Positions 1-10,947 of a stretch of 64,000 nucleotides of DNA are shown here, piece after piece. Both the position numbers and the translations under genes were made by a program. The first letter of the stretch is position 1; the number at the start of each line of letters is the position of its first letter. Source of the DNA: Aspidapion aeneum. Taxonomy: Eukaryota; Arthropoda; Insecta; Coleoptera; Brentidae. The DNA is taken from positions 108,057,314 through 108,121,313 of the forward strand of contig OY755042.1 in the NCBI GenBank assembly GCA_963576565.1. Direction: 5' to 3'. The notes beneath the pieces are model-generated. The model searched no databases and was not told where the DNA came from. It worked only from the letters and a program-made list of their open reading frames with translations.

Positions 1-127
1 GGAAGAACTGGATACAGCAGCTAAAAATATAGGCATGAGTATGAACTACACTGAAACTAAAATCATAAACAAACACAAATGAAGATATCACGATCAGAAT
101 ACGCCAAAAGAAAATGGAACAAGTAGA

Positions 128-757
<630 letters not shown>

Positions 758-1335
758 ACAAATTATGAAACTAAAAAAAGAAAACCAAACAGCTGAAATC
801 AACAGACAAGTAAGATTGCCCTGGGCAGCAGTCGGTTAATTAAGCTATATATTAAAAAATAAAAAATATCCCCAGTACCTCAAAACGCAAGTGCATAACG
901 AATGTATCCTTCCTGAACTTACCTATGGATCCCAAACCTGGATACTTACAAAATCAAACATGGATAAGGTAACAAAAGCCCAAAGACCAATGGAAAGACA
1001 AATGTTCCATGTAAAGCGAACAGATTGAAAAAGGGATAGATAGTGGATAAGAAATAAAACAAAAGTAAGGGGTGTCAGAGGAGAAGTAGCAAAATTAAAA
1101 TGGAAATTTGCCGATCATAATATCAAACAGAAAGACGATCGATGGAACAACTGAATTGTAAACTGGAGACCTTGGAAAAACAAAAGAAATAGGGGAAGAT
1201 CCCAAATCAGATGGGCGGACGATTTGAAGAAACACGTGCAAACTAGATGGATGCACACGGCGACAGACAGAGGAGAGTGAAAGATATTGGGGGAGGATGT
1301 TCAAAGATGGATTGAAGAACGCTAAATATATGAAA

Positions 1336-2164
1336 TCATCTTTTTGATCATTATAAACTGCATGTATGTTAAGTAGCAGAGGTATAAACATAAAGCCACG
1401 TACACAGCTCGACATTTTGACGAGCATTGAGCCGCCAAGCGAGCAGAACGGCGAGCAAAACCGCGAATGAACTTGTTTGATTTCGACTAGCAGAACAACG
1501 AACGGAGCGCTTGTGCTGTTCCCACAAGAATGCTCTTAGTTTGCCAATTTCTTCAAAAGTACGCTCAAGACCCCTTCAAAAGTAGTGTTCTGTTCGTCGC
1601 TCGGCTCCTTGCAAGGCTAAATTTTCTTCGACATTTTCAGGTGTTGACGCGGATTAAACAAGTGTAAACGCGACGCGTGACGGAGGCACGAAATTTCTAA
1701 AACCAGGAATATAGGTGTGATCACGCCGAAATTCAGAAGTTCTTGAAAAGGACCCTTATTTATTATTTTTTATTATATTCCGTGTATCAAAGTCTACATT
1801 GGAAAAATTAGAGGAAGCCAAGGGTTGATGAAACCAAAATTTTGGCAAGACAATATAGAGGAGGCCATCACTTTGTACAATTTTCCCTCATAATTGAAAC
1901 AAACACGATAAATATCACTCATTGCGAAAATTCACAGAAAAGTTTTCTGAAAAAGAAACAAAACAAATGAATGTGAGGTTACAAAACCCAATAACCTTCC
2001 TCAAAAGTGTGGTGATTACTGGTAATAAACATTGAGTTCTATAACGCCCATAGAAGTCAATGGGTAATAAACGATGACGTATAAAGAGCTCATTCGTGAC
2101 GTCACTCTTCAAGGAGTGGTATTTACCAAGGCCGCTTGAACGCCAGTAGTAAATACAAGTAATT
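1336..2164. other. Intergenic, no gene seen
   Basis: About 830 bp between the LINE end and the ribozyme array. 1395-1650 is somewhat GC-richer with scattered GAGCGAGC/GAACGGCG words. No splice-bounded frame, RNA gene or terminal repeats are visible. Confidence 0.6.
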
Positions 2165-2174
2165 ACTAGTTATT
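2165..2174. repeat. 10-bp direct repeat, left flank of array (candidate target-site duplication)
   Basis: ACTAGTTATT here recurs exactly at 6146-6155, on the other side of the 4-kb array. It is not part of the repeat unit, so it may be the target-site duplication made when a multi-unit precursor inserted. Confidence 0.5.
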
Positions 2175-2525
2175 ATACGAAATAGTCAATATTATGGTGG
2201 AGTCGTTGAATACGAAATCAAACAGGTTATTGTCTTCCTCCACTAATTTTTAATTTGTTTTAAACATATAGTCCCGACATGTTTCGTAAGCAGAAACTTA
2301 CATTTTCAGTCTTCCTCCACTAATTTTTAATTTGTTTTAAACATATTTATGCCGACATGTTTCGTAAGCAGAAACTTACATCTTCAAGGGACATTAGGAC
2401 CAAACTTGCTTGACCAGCATCTTGTAATTTTAGGAAATAGTCCATATTATGGTGCAGTCGTTGAATTGGAAATCAAACAGGTTATTGTCTTCCTCCACTA
2501 ATTTTTAATTTGTTTTAAACATATT

Positions 2526-2570
2526 TATGCCGACATGTTTCGTAAGCAGAAACTTACATCTTCAGGGGAC
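2526..2570 (-). ncRNA. Hammerhead ribozyme motif, intact core (representative minus-strand copy)
   Basis: Read 5' to 3' on the minus strand: core CTGAAGA (C3 to A9, position 7 = A); one extra U; stem II GTAAG/CTTAC closed by a 6-nt loop; GAA (G12-A14); a 2-bp stem III AC/GT with a 2-nt loop; C17 at 2532. Predicted cleavage lies between 2532 and 2531. Stem I is GTCCC upstream with GGCATA downstream (G-C, G-C, a C-C mismatch, A-U, U-G). The tiny palindromic stem III (ACATGT) is the form known from newt satellite and PLE-associated hammerheads, which often act as dimers. An extra nucleotide between A9 and stem II is known in some natural hammerheads (chrysanthemum chlorotic mottle viroid). Copies with the same intact core start at 2532, 2888, 3066, 3244, 3599, 3776, 3954, 4309, 4487, 4665, 4843, 5199, 5377 and 5731. 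Confidence 0.82.
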
Positions 2571-5500
2571 ATTAGGACCAAACTTGCTTGACCAACATCG
2601 TGCAATTTTAAGAAATAGTCCATATTATGGTGGAGTCGTTGAATAGGAAATCAAACAGGTTATTGTCTTGCTCCACTAATTTTTAATTTGTTTTAAACAT
2701 ATTTATGGCGACATGTTTCGTAAGCAGAAACTTAGATCTTCAGGGGACATTAGGACCAAACTTGCTTGACCAGCATCGCGCAATTTTAGGAAATAGTCCA
2801 TATTATGGTGGAGTCGTTGAATAGGAAATCAAACAGGTTATTGTCTTCCTCCACTAATTTTTAATTTGTTTTAAACATATTTATGCCGACATGTTTCGTA
2901 AGCAGAAACTTACATCTTCAGGGGACATTAGGACCAAACTTGCTTGACCAGCATCGTGCAATTTTAAGAAATAGTCCATATTATGGTGGAGTCGTTGAAT
3001 AGGAAATCAAACAGGTTAATGTCTTGCTCCACTAATTTTTAATTTGTTTTAAACATATTTATGCCGACATGTTTCGTAAGCAGAAACTTACATCTTCAGG
3101 GGACATTAGGACCAAACTTGCTTGACCAGCATCGTGCAATTTTAGGAAATAGTCCATATTATGGTGGAGTCGTTGAATAGGAAATCAAACAGGTTATTGT
3201 CTTCCTCAATTAATTTTTAATTTGTTTTAAACATATTTATGCCGACATGTTTCGTAAGCAGACACTTACATCTTCAGGGGACATTAGGACCAAACTTGCT
3301 TGACCAGCATCGTGCAATTTTAGGAAATAGTCCATATTATCGTGGAGTCGTTGAATAGGAAATCAAACAGGTTATTGTCTTCCTCTACTAATTTTTAATT
3401 TGTTTTAAACATATAGTCCTGACATGTTTTGTAAGCAGAAACTTATATTTTCAGGGGACATTAGGAACAAACTTGCTTGACCAGCATCGTGCAATTTTAG
3501 GAAATAGTCCATATTATGGTGGAGTCGTTGAATAGGAAATCAAACAGGTTATTGTCTTCCTCCACTAATTTTTAATTTGTTTTAAACATATTTATGCCGA
3601 CATGTTTCGTAAGCAGAAACTTACATCTTCAGGGGACATTAGGACCAAACTTGCTTGAACAGCATCTTGTAATTTTAGGAAATAGTCCATATTATGGTAG
3701 AGTGGTTGAATAAGAAATCAAACAGGTTATTGTCTTCCTCCACTAATTTTTAATTTGTTTTAAACATATAGTTTCGACATGTTTCGTAAGCAGAAACTTA
3801 CATCTTCAGGGGACATTAGGACCAAACTTTCTTGACCAGCATCTTGTAATTTTAGGAAATAGTCCATATTATGGTGGAGTCGTTGAATAGGAAATCAAAC
3901 AGGTTATTGTCTTCCTCCACTAATTTTTAATTTGTTTTAAACATATTTATGCCGACATGTTTCGTAAGCAGAAACTTACATCTTCAGGGGACATTAGGAC
4001 CAAACTTGCTTGACCAGCATCGTGCAATTCTAGGAAATAGTCCATATTATGGTGGGGTCGTTGAATAGGAAATCAAACAGGTTATTGTCTTCCTCCACTA
4101 ATTTTTAATTTGTTTTAAACATATAGTCCTGACATGTTTTGTAAGCAGAAACTTACATTTTCAGGGGACATTAGGACCAAACTTGCTTGACCAGCATCGT
4201 GCAATTTTAGGAAATAGTCCATATTATGGTGGAGTCGTTGAATAGGAAATCAAACAGGTTATTGTCTTCTTCCACTAATTTTTAATTTGTTTTAAACATA
4301 TTTATGCCGACATGTTTCGTAAGCAGAAACTTACATCTTCAGGGGACATTAGGACCAAACTTGCTTGACCAGCATCGTGCAATTTTAGGAAATAGTCCAT
4401 ATTATGGTGGAGTCGTTGAATAGGAAATCAAACAGGTTATTGTCTTCCTCCACTAATTTTTAATTTGTTTTAAACATATTTGTGCCGACATGTTTCGTAA
4501 GCAGATACTTACATCTTCAGGGGACATTAGGACCAAACTTGCTTGACCAGCATCGTGCAATTTTAGGAAATAGTCCATATTATGGTGGAGTCGTTGAATA
4601 GGAAATCAAACAGGTTATTGTCTTGCTCCACTAATTTTTAATTTGTTTTAAACATATTTATGCCGACATGTTTCGTAAGCAGAAACTTACATCTTCAGGG
4701 GACATTAGGACCAAGCTTGCTTGACCAGCATCGTGCAATTTAAGGAAATAGTCCATATTATGGTGGAGTCGTTGAATAGGAAATCAAACAGGTTATTGTC
4801 TTGCTCCACTAATTTTTAATTTGTTTTAAACATATTTATACCGACATGTTTCGTAAGCAGAAACTTACATCTTCAGGGGACATTAGGACCAAACTTGCTT
4901 GACCAGCATCGTGCAATTTTAGGAAATAGTCCATATTATGGTGGAGTCGTTGAATAGGAAATCAAACAGGTTATTGTCTTCCTCCACTAATTTTTAATTT
5001 GTTTTAAACATATTTATGCCGACATGTTTCGTAAGCAGAAACTTACATTTTCAGGGGACATTAGGACCAAACTTGCTTGACCAGCATCGTGCAATTTTAG
5101 GAAATAGTCCATATTATGGTGGAGTCGTTGAATAGGAAATCAAACAGGTTATGGTCTTCCTCCACTAATTTTTAATTTGTTTTAAACATATTTATGCCGA
5201 CATGTTTCGTAAGCAGAAACTTACATCTTCAGGGGACATTAGGACCAAACTTGCTTGACCAGCATCGTGCAATTTTAGGAAATAGTCCATATTATCGTGG
5301 AGTCGTTGAATAGGAAATCAAACAGGTTATTGTCTTCCTCCACTAATTTTTAATTTGTTTTAAACATATTTATGCCGACATGTTTCGTAAGCAGAAACTT
5401 ACATCTTCAGGGGACATTAGGACCAAACTTGCTTGACCAGCATCGTGCAATTCTAGGAAATAGTCCATATTATGGTGGAGTCGTTGAATAGGAAATCAAA

Positions 5501-5935
5501 CAGGTTATAGTCTTCCTCCACTAATTTTTAATTTGTTTTAAACATATAATCCTGACATGTTTTGTAAGCAGAAACTTACATTTTCAGGGGACATTAGGAC
5601 CAAACTTGCTTGACCAGCATCGTGCAATTTTAGGAAATAGTCCATATTATGGTGGAGTCGTTGAATAGGAAATCAAACAGGTTATTGTCTTCCTCCACTA
5701 ATTTTTAATTTGTTTTAAACATATAGTTTCGACATGTTTCGTAAGCAGAAACTTACATCTTCAGGGGACATTAGGACCAAACTTTCTTGACCAGCATCTT
5801 GTAATTTTAGGAAATAGTCCATATTATGGTGGAGTGTTGAATAGGAAATCAAACAGGTTATTGTCTTCCTCCACTAATTTTTAATTTGTTTTAAATATAT
5901 AGTCCCGATATGTTTCGTAAGCAGAAACTTACATT

Positions 5936-6146
5936 AGTGGACGAAGACAATAACCTGTTTGATTTCCTATTCAACGACTCTACCATAATATGGACTATTT
6001 CCTAAAATTACAAGATGCTGGTCAAGCAAGTTTGGTCCTAATGTCCCCTGAAGATGTAAGTTTCTACTTACGAAACATGTCGAGACTATATGTTTAAAAC
6101 AAATTAAAACTTAGTGGATGAAGACAATAACCTGTTTGATTTCCTA
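5936..6146 (+). repeat. Inverted terminal unit of the array
   Basis: At 5935/5936 the array turns round: the preceding minus-strand unit stops inside its ribozyme region and the sequence continues as the reverse complement (AGTGGACGAAGACAATAACC). One full inverted unit plus the start of a second follows, ending in GATTTCCTA at 6146. The solo copy at 40146-40243 ends at exactly the same word, suggesting a true element terminus. Confidence 0.85.
6043..6086 (+). ncRNA. Hammerhead ribozyme motif, intact core (plus-strand copy)
   Basis: Stem I 5' strand GTCCC 6043-6047; CTGAAGA 6048-6054; extra U 6055; stem II GTAAG 6056-6060 with CTTAC 6067-6071; loop 6061-6066; GAA 6072-6074; stem III AC 6075-6076 with GT 6079-6080; C17 6081; stem I 3' strand GAGAC 6082-6086. 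Four of five stem I pairs form. Predicted cleavage is 3' of 6081. It is the only full copy on this strand. Confidence 0.8.
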
Positions 6147-6155
6147 CTAGTTATT
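6146..6155. repeat. 10-bp direct repeat, right flank of array
   Basis: ACTAGTTATT, identical to 2165-2174 (see that entry). Confidence 0.5.
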
Positions 6156-6156
6156 T

Positions 6157-6200
6157 GCTTGAAAACGGCTATACATATCTTCTAACAGTAATTGAAAATG
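6157..6200 (+). repeat. Partial copy of the PLE 3'-end motif
   Basis: GCTTGAAAACGGCTA followed by a degenerate ATA.CTT.CTAAC resembles the motifs at 20376-20430 and 57871-57925. It lies immediately right of the ribozyme array. Similarity is weak past the first 15 bases. Confidence 0.4.
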
Positions 6201-6853
6201 TATTAGTTTGTTGAACTACCCATACATAACACGTATTGACTAAAAGTCATAATCAAGTGGGTTGCATGTATGCAGAAAAAGTTCATTACTCCTTAATTAA
6301 AAACAAGTGATCAATCAAATTCTTGTAAACATAATGGTGTGTGCCTAATCAGTGAACTTAATGCAAAAAAGCTCGCTTTTTATGTTTAATTGCAAATCTA
6401 TATTTTTTAAGTAAGTGTCTGAAACCTGATGCTGATATTCTTATTTATTTTGATAAAGTAATACACGAAAAAATGAGAGAAACAAAAACTTCTTTTTACC
6501 CGATTATTATCCACGAAAACTTGCTTGATCTTTAAATTCACGGGTATTAAATTTACGTTTGTTAGTATTATTTGGCTTAAAAATTCCGCTGATTGACACT
6601 CATCTCTGAAGGTGGATGAAAACGCTAATCAACGTTGATCTGACCTGCAAGACAGAAGTGCAATCGATCTTTTCATCGGTCGATATATATATATAGCAGT
6701 TTATGCTCGCCTGCTCTTGGTCTAGTTTCTCTCGTATTTCGGTAGATGGCGCTTCATGTAAGGGTTTCCTCACTATAGACGTAGGATGAGAGACAAAATG
6801 GTCTGATTAAATTCGCAAGGGTGTCACATTGACCAAGTAGTGTTCCGAGGAGT
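6201..6853. other. Intergenic, no gene seen
   Basis: AT-rich. About 75 bp at 6471-6545 (ATGAGAGAAACAAAAACTT and onward) recur in direct orientation at 7591-7655, beyond the hAT-like MITE. A short TA run lies at 6685. No gene. Confidence 0.6.
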
Positions 6854-6861
6854 CCTATAAG

Positions 6862-7516
6862 CAGTGTTGCCAAAACTCACGATTAATCGTGAGATTAGAC
6901 GATTTTGGAAAGTATCTTACGATTTCACGAATTACGTAGAGTTTCTCACGATTTTTGTATTTTACGTCAAATTTTAATAAAAATCTTTCCAAAAAAAAAA
7001 TGCATTTTTTTATTCATAACCAACGTTACAATTATATCAGGTTAAGCGTTCCGACTCTCGCTGCTACTCTACTGGATTATTTTCATTGCATTGAAATTCG
7101 GGGAAGTCCCGAACTTCGAACATTGCTGGATCAGTTCCGCGGAATCTCGATCGCGCGGGCAGTAGTTATTTGTTTCAAAATAGTTTCACCGATTAGGCAA
7201 GTGCTTTTGTTTGCAGTTAGTTCGTATTGCGGTGTTTGTCTAAATATGTCTGATAGTAGAAGAATCTGTTCATGAATCCGAACCCCTCCCTCATAAAAAG
7301 AACAAAGTATGTTAGGTATGAAATATTATTATCTCTACAGTTTTTCAGCTTTTTGAAATGTGTTTGGTTTTCTGTAATACATATAAATATAAATTTCTTT
7401 TTGCTTTTTATAAACTTTTATTTATTCCTTTTCTATTTTGATCTCTTTTTAGGACATTTTAAAATCTCACGATTTCTCACGATTTTTAATATAAAATTTT
7501 CATTTTGGCAAAACTG
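6862..7516. mobile_element. hAT-like MITE (CAGTGTTGCC ends)
   Basis: Terminal inverted repeats CAGTGTTGCCAAAA at the left and TTTTGGCAAAACTG at the right. They are flanked by CCTATAAG (6854-6861) and TCTATAAG (7517-7524), a 7/8 match to an 8-bp duplication as expected for hAT. Both ends carry repeated TCTCACGATTTT words as subterminal repeats. The 106- and 83-residue open frames inside show no transposase motif. Confidence 0.7.
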
Positions 7517-7524
7517 TCTATAAG

Positions 7525-8417
7525 GACGACAGAGTTAACATTTAACACTTATTTACACCCATAGAGGTTAAGCTTTTGAGCTACTCACGGAAAAATATGA
7601 GAGAAACAAAAACTTATTTTTACTCGATTAGCAACGAAAACTTGTTTGACATGTAGTACATTGAACACATTATAGGGTAGTTTAAATTTTGCTACGTATT
7701 TGTACGTAAAACTACACATTAATATCCGACTTTGCTCTACATTTTGTTTAAAATTTGAGTTTAGTTAATCTTTAAACGTAACCATAATCATATAAATAAG
7801 AAAGTTAGCAGAAGCTCTTCGATGCCACCCATTCATAAAAAGAGGAAGAGCTGGAAATTACTTCGAGTCAAATCAAATGCTTGAGCCTGTGAACAGCCTC
7901 GGTTGGTGTTTTGGCTAACTACATTATTTATATGTTATTTAGCTACTAATAGCAGAGAATATGCAGTTGGCGGAGTTTTTTTGGGGGTATATTTTGTTGT
8001 TTTTTTAACTGCAATGGGCATGTATTTGCAAAAAATCCTTTGTGTTGGACGCGAAAACCATAAGTCATAATTTTTTAATGGGCGAATAAACCTTTCGTGA
8101 TTCTTTGATAACGTTAAGTCGCTCACAGACTGCCGCAAGATAACGTATATAACATTAAGGTAATAGCTATAATGACCATGAATATTCTGCTTAGAGAACA
8201 ACTAATTTAGCAGGTGTTTAGATAAGAATAGAAACATAAGGGTGTACCCCGACCTCAACAAAACGTGAACTAAAAGTTAAAGAAGAGGGGAAACAACAGA
8301 CGAGAAATTATAGGCAGGTAGACATGAGCTGACTAGGGATATTAGGGGAGATCCCACGAGGTCGCGTTTTGGGATGGAGATTATCTTTTCTTTTAAATCT
8401 GCGAAGCGAGATGGAGG
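7525..8417. other. Intergenic, no gene seen
   Basis: AT-rich sequence with the second copy of the 75-bp repeat at 7591-7655. An 88-residue minus-strand frame at 7935-8201 has no recognisable domain and no splice context. Confidence 0.55.
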
Positions 8418-8420
8418 TAA

Positions 8421-8700
8421 AGGGGCCTACAGACACGCGAGCAGTTCTTGAGATTAGTACGCGCGAACTAATCTTTGCATACATGTACGTTTGGTGGAAT
8501 TGCCTACACACACGAAGACAAAATTAAACGTTCTAAACATAAACACGATATTATTAATGCGTTTTGCCCAGACACCGAGAGATTTTCTAATCTTCGAGAG
8601 ATATTTTAGGCGGATATTGTCTACACACGAAGAGATTAGTATGCGCAAATTTGTACGCGCGTACTAATCTCTAGAAATGTTCGCGTGTCTGTAGGCCCCT
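8421..8700. mobile_element. PIF/Harbinger-like MITE, TAA target duplication
   Basis: Near-perfect inverted ends: AGGGGCCTACAGACACGCG at the left and its complement at the right, continuing as GAGATTAGTACGCGCG in both arms. TAA flanks both sides (8418-8420, 8701-8703). A 3-bp TWA duplication is typical of PIF/Harbinger. 280 bp, non-coding. Confidence 0.8.
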
Positions 8701-8703
8701 TAA

Positions 8704-9764
8704 GAATTGCGTTTTTATAAACCTTGCTAATTTTTTCTCGGGCATTAAGCCGGCGTTAAAATTTACTATCGAAGAAAAGGTTTAAATGTTAAAATGGTAT
8801 TTTGCAGGAAACTCCACTCGGGATGTAATAAATTTGTTTATTGTTAGGTATGAGGACTGTGATATTCCTTGCAAAATTACCATTTTGAATATAATTAACC
8901 ATTTTGATAAATTTGGATGCGTTAAGCTCCGCAGAAAATGAAGAGGTGGAGGAGGGTACAAGAGCCATGTCGGAACAAATTCAACAGCAAGAAACTGCTC
9001 CTTGTGCTGTTGCTGAAGTACTCCCTCCTTGTTCTAGTTTAGCCATTGCTAAAGAGATACCTGATGAAATTACTCACAGAACCATTCCAAAATCTACAAG
9101 TTATTAAAGACAATATACTAAGGGTGGAATTTTGTAACAAATTATTGATCTTGCAAATCAGGATCAAAATTTTGTCAGCGTTTGAATAATAAATAAATCT
9201 TTGAGGAACTGAATCATAGACCACACCAAAACTAGACATTTAAACATATTTATCTGTACCAAAAACAATGCAATAAAATAATTCGATGCGGGTTATGGAA
9301 GACGGCGTATGATTCGAGAGGGATGAAGAGGGGACGTTGTTTCTATTTTTATCTAAAAATCTGCCAAATTAGTTTTTTTTTCTAAGCAGAATCTTTGTGG
9401 TCAGTATGGGTTTTACGCTAATGCTATGTAAGCGTAGCACAAAGTAAGCTATCTATTTTTTTAGGTTACTTATACGTATACCAACATAGCTACAGTCAAC
9501 TGCTGACGTCAGACAATAAGAATGGAAAAAGAAAACTTAAAGCATTTAATAAGTTTACGAGGCAAGAAGAACGTGGTGAAAAATGGAAAACTAGAGAGGA
9601 AAATAATAGGATATGTCGCTCTAACTTAACGCCCACTCGAAAAATCACTTAGTCCGGGTGACTTCTAAAATGTAAAAAATGAATCTTGAGAAATAAATAT
9701 ATCAATAAAAAAAAATATGTACATTAATTCTTCTAAAATGTGAAAAAAGTTTATTAGAAATAAG
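8704..9764. other. Intergenic with one coding-like short frame
   Basis: Mostly AT-rich. 8797-8815 and 8864-8886 are short inverted copies of AAATGGTATTTTGCAGG. A possible small ORF at 8904-9107 is listed separately. Nothing else recognised. Confidence 0.5.
8904..9107 (+). CDS. Unrecognised 67-residue ORF, possibly a transposon or gene fragment
   Basis: Acidic, Gln/Glu/Ala-rich and of non-repetitive composition (for example EEVEEGTRAMSEQIQQQE, then AVAEVLPPCSSLAIAKE), unlike the AT-driven spurious frames around it. CTCCGCAG just before AAATGAAGAG at 8937 could act as a splice acceptor. I recognise no domain. It may be a relic of a transposon accessory protein or of a host exon, or chance. Confidence 0.22.
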   Translation: MINLDALSSAENEEVEEGTRAMSEQIQQQETAPCAVAEVLPPCSSLAIAKEIPDEITHRTIPKSTSY

Positions 9765-9766
9765 TA

Positions 9767-10238
9767 TAGTTTTTGCAAAGTCACTTGAATAACTCCTAAT
9801 ACGGGGGTCTATCGATTTCATGAAATCTACCCTTCAAACGTTATCCAAATTCATATTAAATCTTCCTGGTATAATTTCAACCCTACCGACTGAGAAGAGG
9901 CGCAGCTCTTTGCGGTCCGACCACAAAGTATTTGTTTTCCGACCGACCGAGCCCAGGTGGATGAACAGCACCTGATTGGCAGATTTTTTTGAGATGCGCT
10001 TTTAATTGCTTGCGGGTGTGCTTTTCGGAACCCCTTTAGTCGGCAGAATGCAGAGTTAGAAAATAAATCAGTGTCGTTCCTGTAGGTGTAGGAATAGAAA
10101 GTTTTATTATCTATTTTTATTTCTTTAGTTTAATGAAATAATTTTTATGACTATATCTACCGCCGCCCATGTCACTTTCTATAAAGGATATGCCGAGGGT
10201 CGGCTTTTATCTTTGTTCAATTGACTTTGCAAAAACTA
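9767..10238. mobile_element. Tc1/mariner-like MITE, copy 1
   Basis: Ends form a perfect inverted repeat: TAGTTTTTGCAAAGTCA and TGACTTTGCAAAAACTA, each followed outward by TA (9765-9766, 10239-10240), the Tc1/mariner target duplication. 472 bp, non-coding. The interior is unusually GC-rich for the region (GACCGACCGAGCCCAGGTGG). A second full copy lies at 30616-31073. Confidence 0.8.
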
Positions 10239-10240
10239 TA

Positions 10241-10545
10241 CCTATCAATTGGAAAATATTTTATGTCTACATAATAATATTAGGTACAGTTGCTCCATTT
10301 AAAAATGCTAGTGGGTGATTGTTTGCCGATGAGACTTGGCAATGCAGCTATTAAAGCAGTTATTCATACAATAATGACTAGGCCTCAAAAGTCAAATTCA
10401 AATCCATCCATTTTTTCAACTGCGCATTCGCCACTTCTCTCTCTTTTCTTCTGTACAGTGGTTCCCTTTCCCTCCATCTCATGCAACTCAGTATCATAAA
10501 AGTCTGACGGCTAATTTAAATAAAAAATAAAAAATTTCTCAATTT
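10241..10545. other. Intergenic, no gene seen
   Basis: A 69-residue frame at 10290-10499 has no domain. AACTGCGCATTCGCC and the pyrimidine run after it resemble, in inverse, sequence near 13100-13130. Confidence 0.5.
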
Positions 10546-10947
10546 TTGCTCAAATTAGCTTCCCGGTCCTCTTTACGGGAGGTCGAAATCGGTGTTAATC
10601 TAACTTCTTGGATCGCAAAAATATCCTAACATAGGGTCCAACATCTGACCTTTGCTACTAAAAAAAGGATTTCTGAAACATAGTTTTCAATCAAAATGCT
10701 TTAAAAAAAAATAGTTTTCAAAAACTATTTTTTTTAAATCTTTTTTTCGGGTCAAAGGTCAGGAATGTTTTTAAAAAATCGTTTTTTGAATAAACACTAT
10801 TTTTTGAAAGATCTTTTTTTTTTTTGGGTTAAAGGTCCGGTGTTGGGCCTAAAGTTAGGAAACATTTGCGATCGAAGAGAATAGGTTAACACCGATTTCA
10901 ACCTCCCGTTCTGTAGACCTCCTGGGAGAAGGTCAAGGAAGCTAATT
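10546..10947. mobile_element. Foldback element with arms of about 120 bp
   Basis: The left arm starts AAATTAGCTTCCCGGTCC and runs through AAATCGGTGTTAATC. The right arm ends in GGAAGCTAATTTT and contains GGTTAACACCGATTT. The arms pair over roughly 120 bp around an A/T-rich centre. A single related arm is present at 62440-62540. No coding content. Confidence 0.75.

Larger units (their letters stand above)
2175..6146 (-). repeat. Tandem array of 177-178 bp units with hammerhead-ribozyme motifs (retrozyme-like satellite)
   Basis: Twenty-two head-to-tail units read on the minus strand, followed from 5936 by an inverted unit. The shared word GACATGTTTCGTAAGCAG starts at 2276, 2354, 2532, 2710, 2888, 3066, 3244, 3421, 3599, 3776, 3954, 4131, 4309, 4487, 4665, 4843, 5021, 5199, 5377, 5554, 5731 and, as a variant, 5907; spacing is 178 bp or 177 bp, except that the first unit is shortened by deletion. 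Two subtypes differ just beside that word: TTTATGCC (178 bp) and TAGTCCT/TAGTTTC/TAGTCCC (177 bp). Identity between units is very high by eye. There is no open frame. Each unit carries a type I hammerhead motif on the minus strand; see the separate ncRNA entries. Unit size, tandem layout and ribozyme match what is known of animal retrozymes. Confidence 0.95.

Noticed and set aside
2175..6146. CRISPR-like regular array
   Set aside because: Whole 178-bp units are repeated with no unique spacers, in a eukaryotic context; it is tandem satellite or retrozyme DNA.
7935..8201. 88-residue minus-strand ORF
   Set aside because: No domain, no splice or promoter context, composition typical of AT-rich noise.
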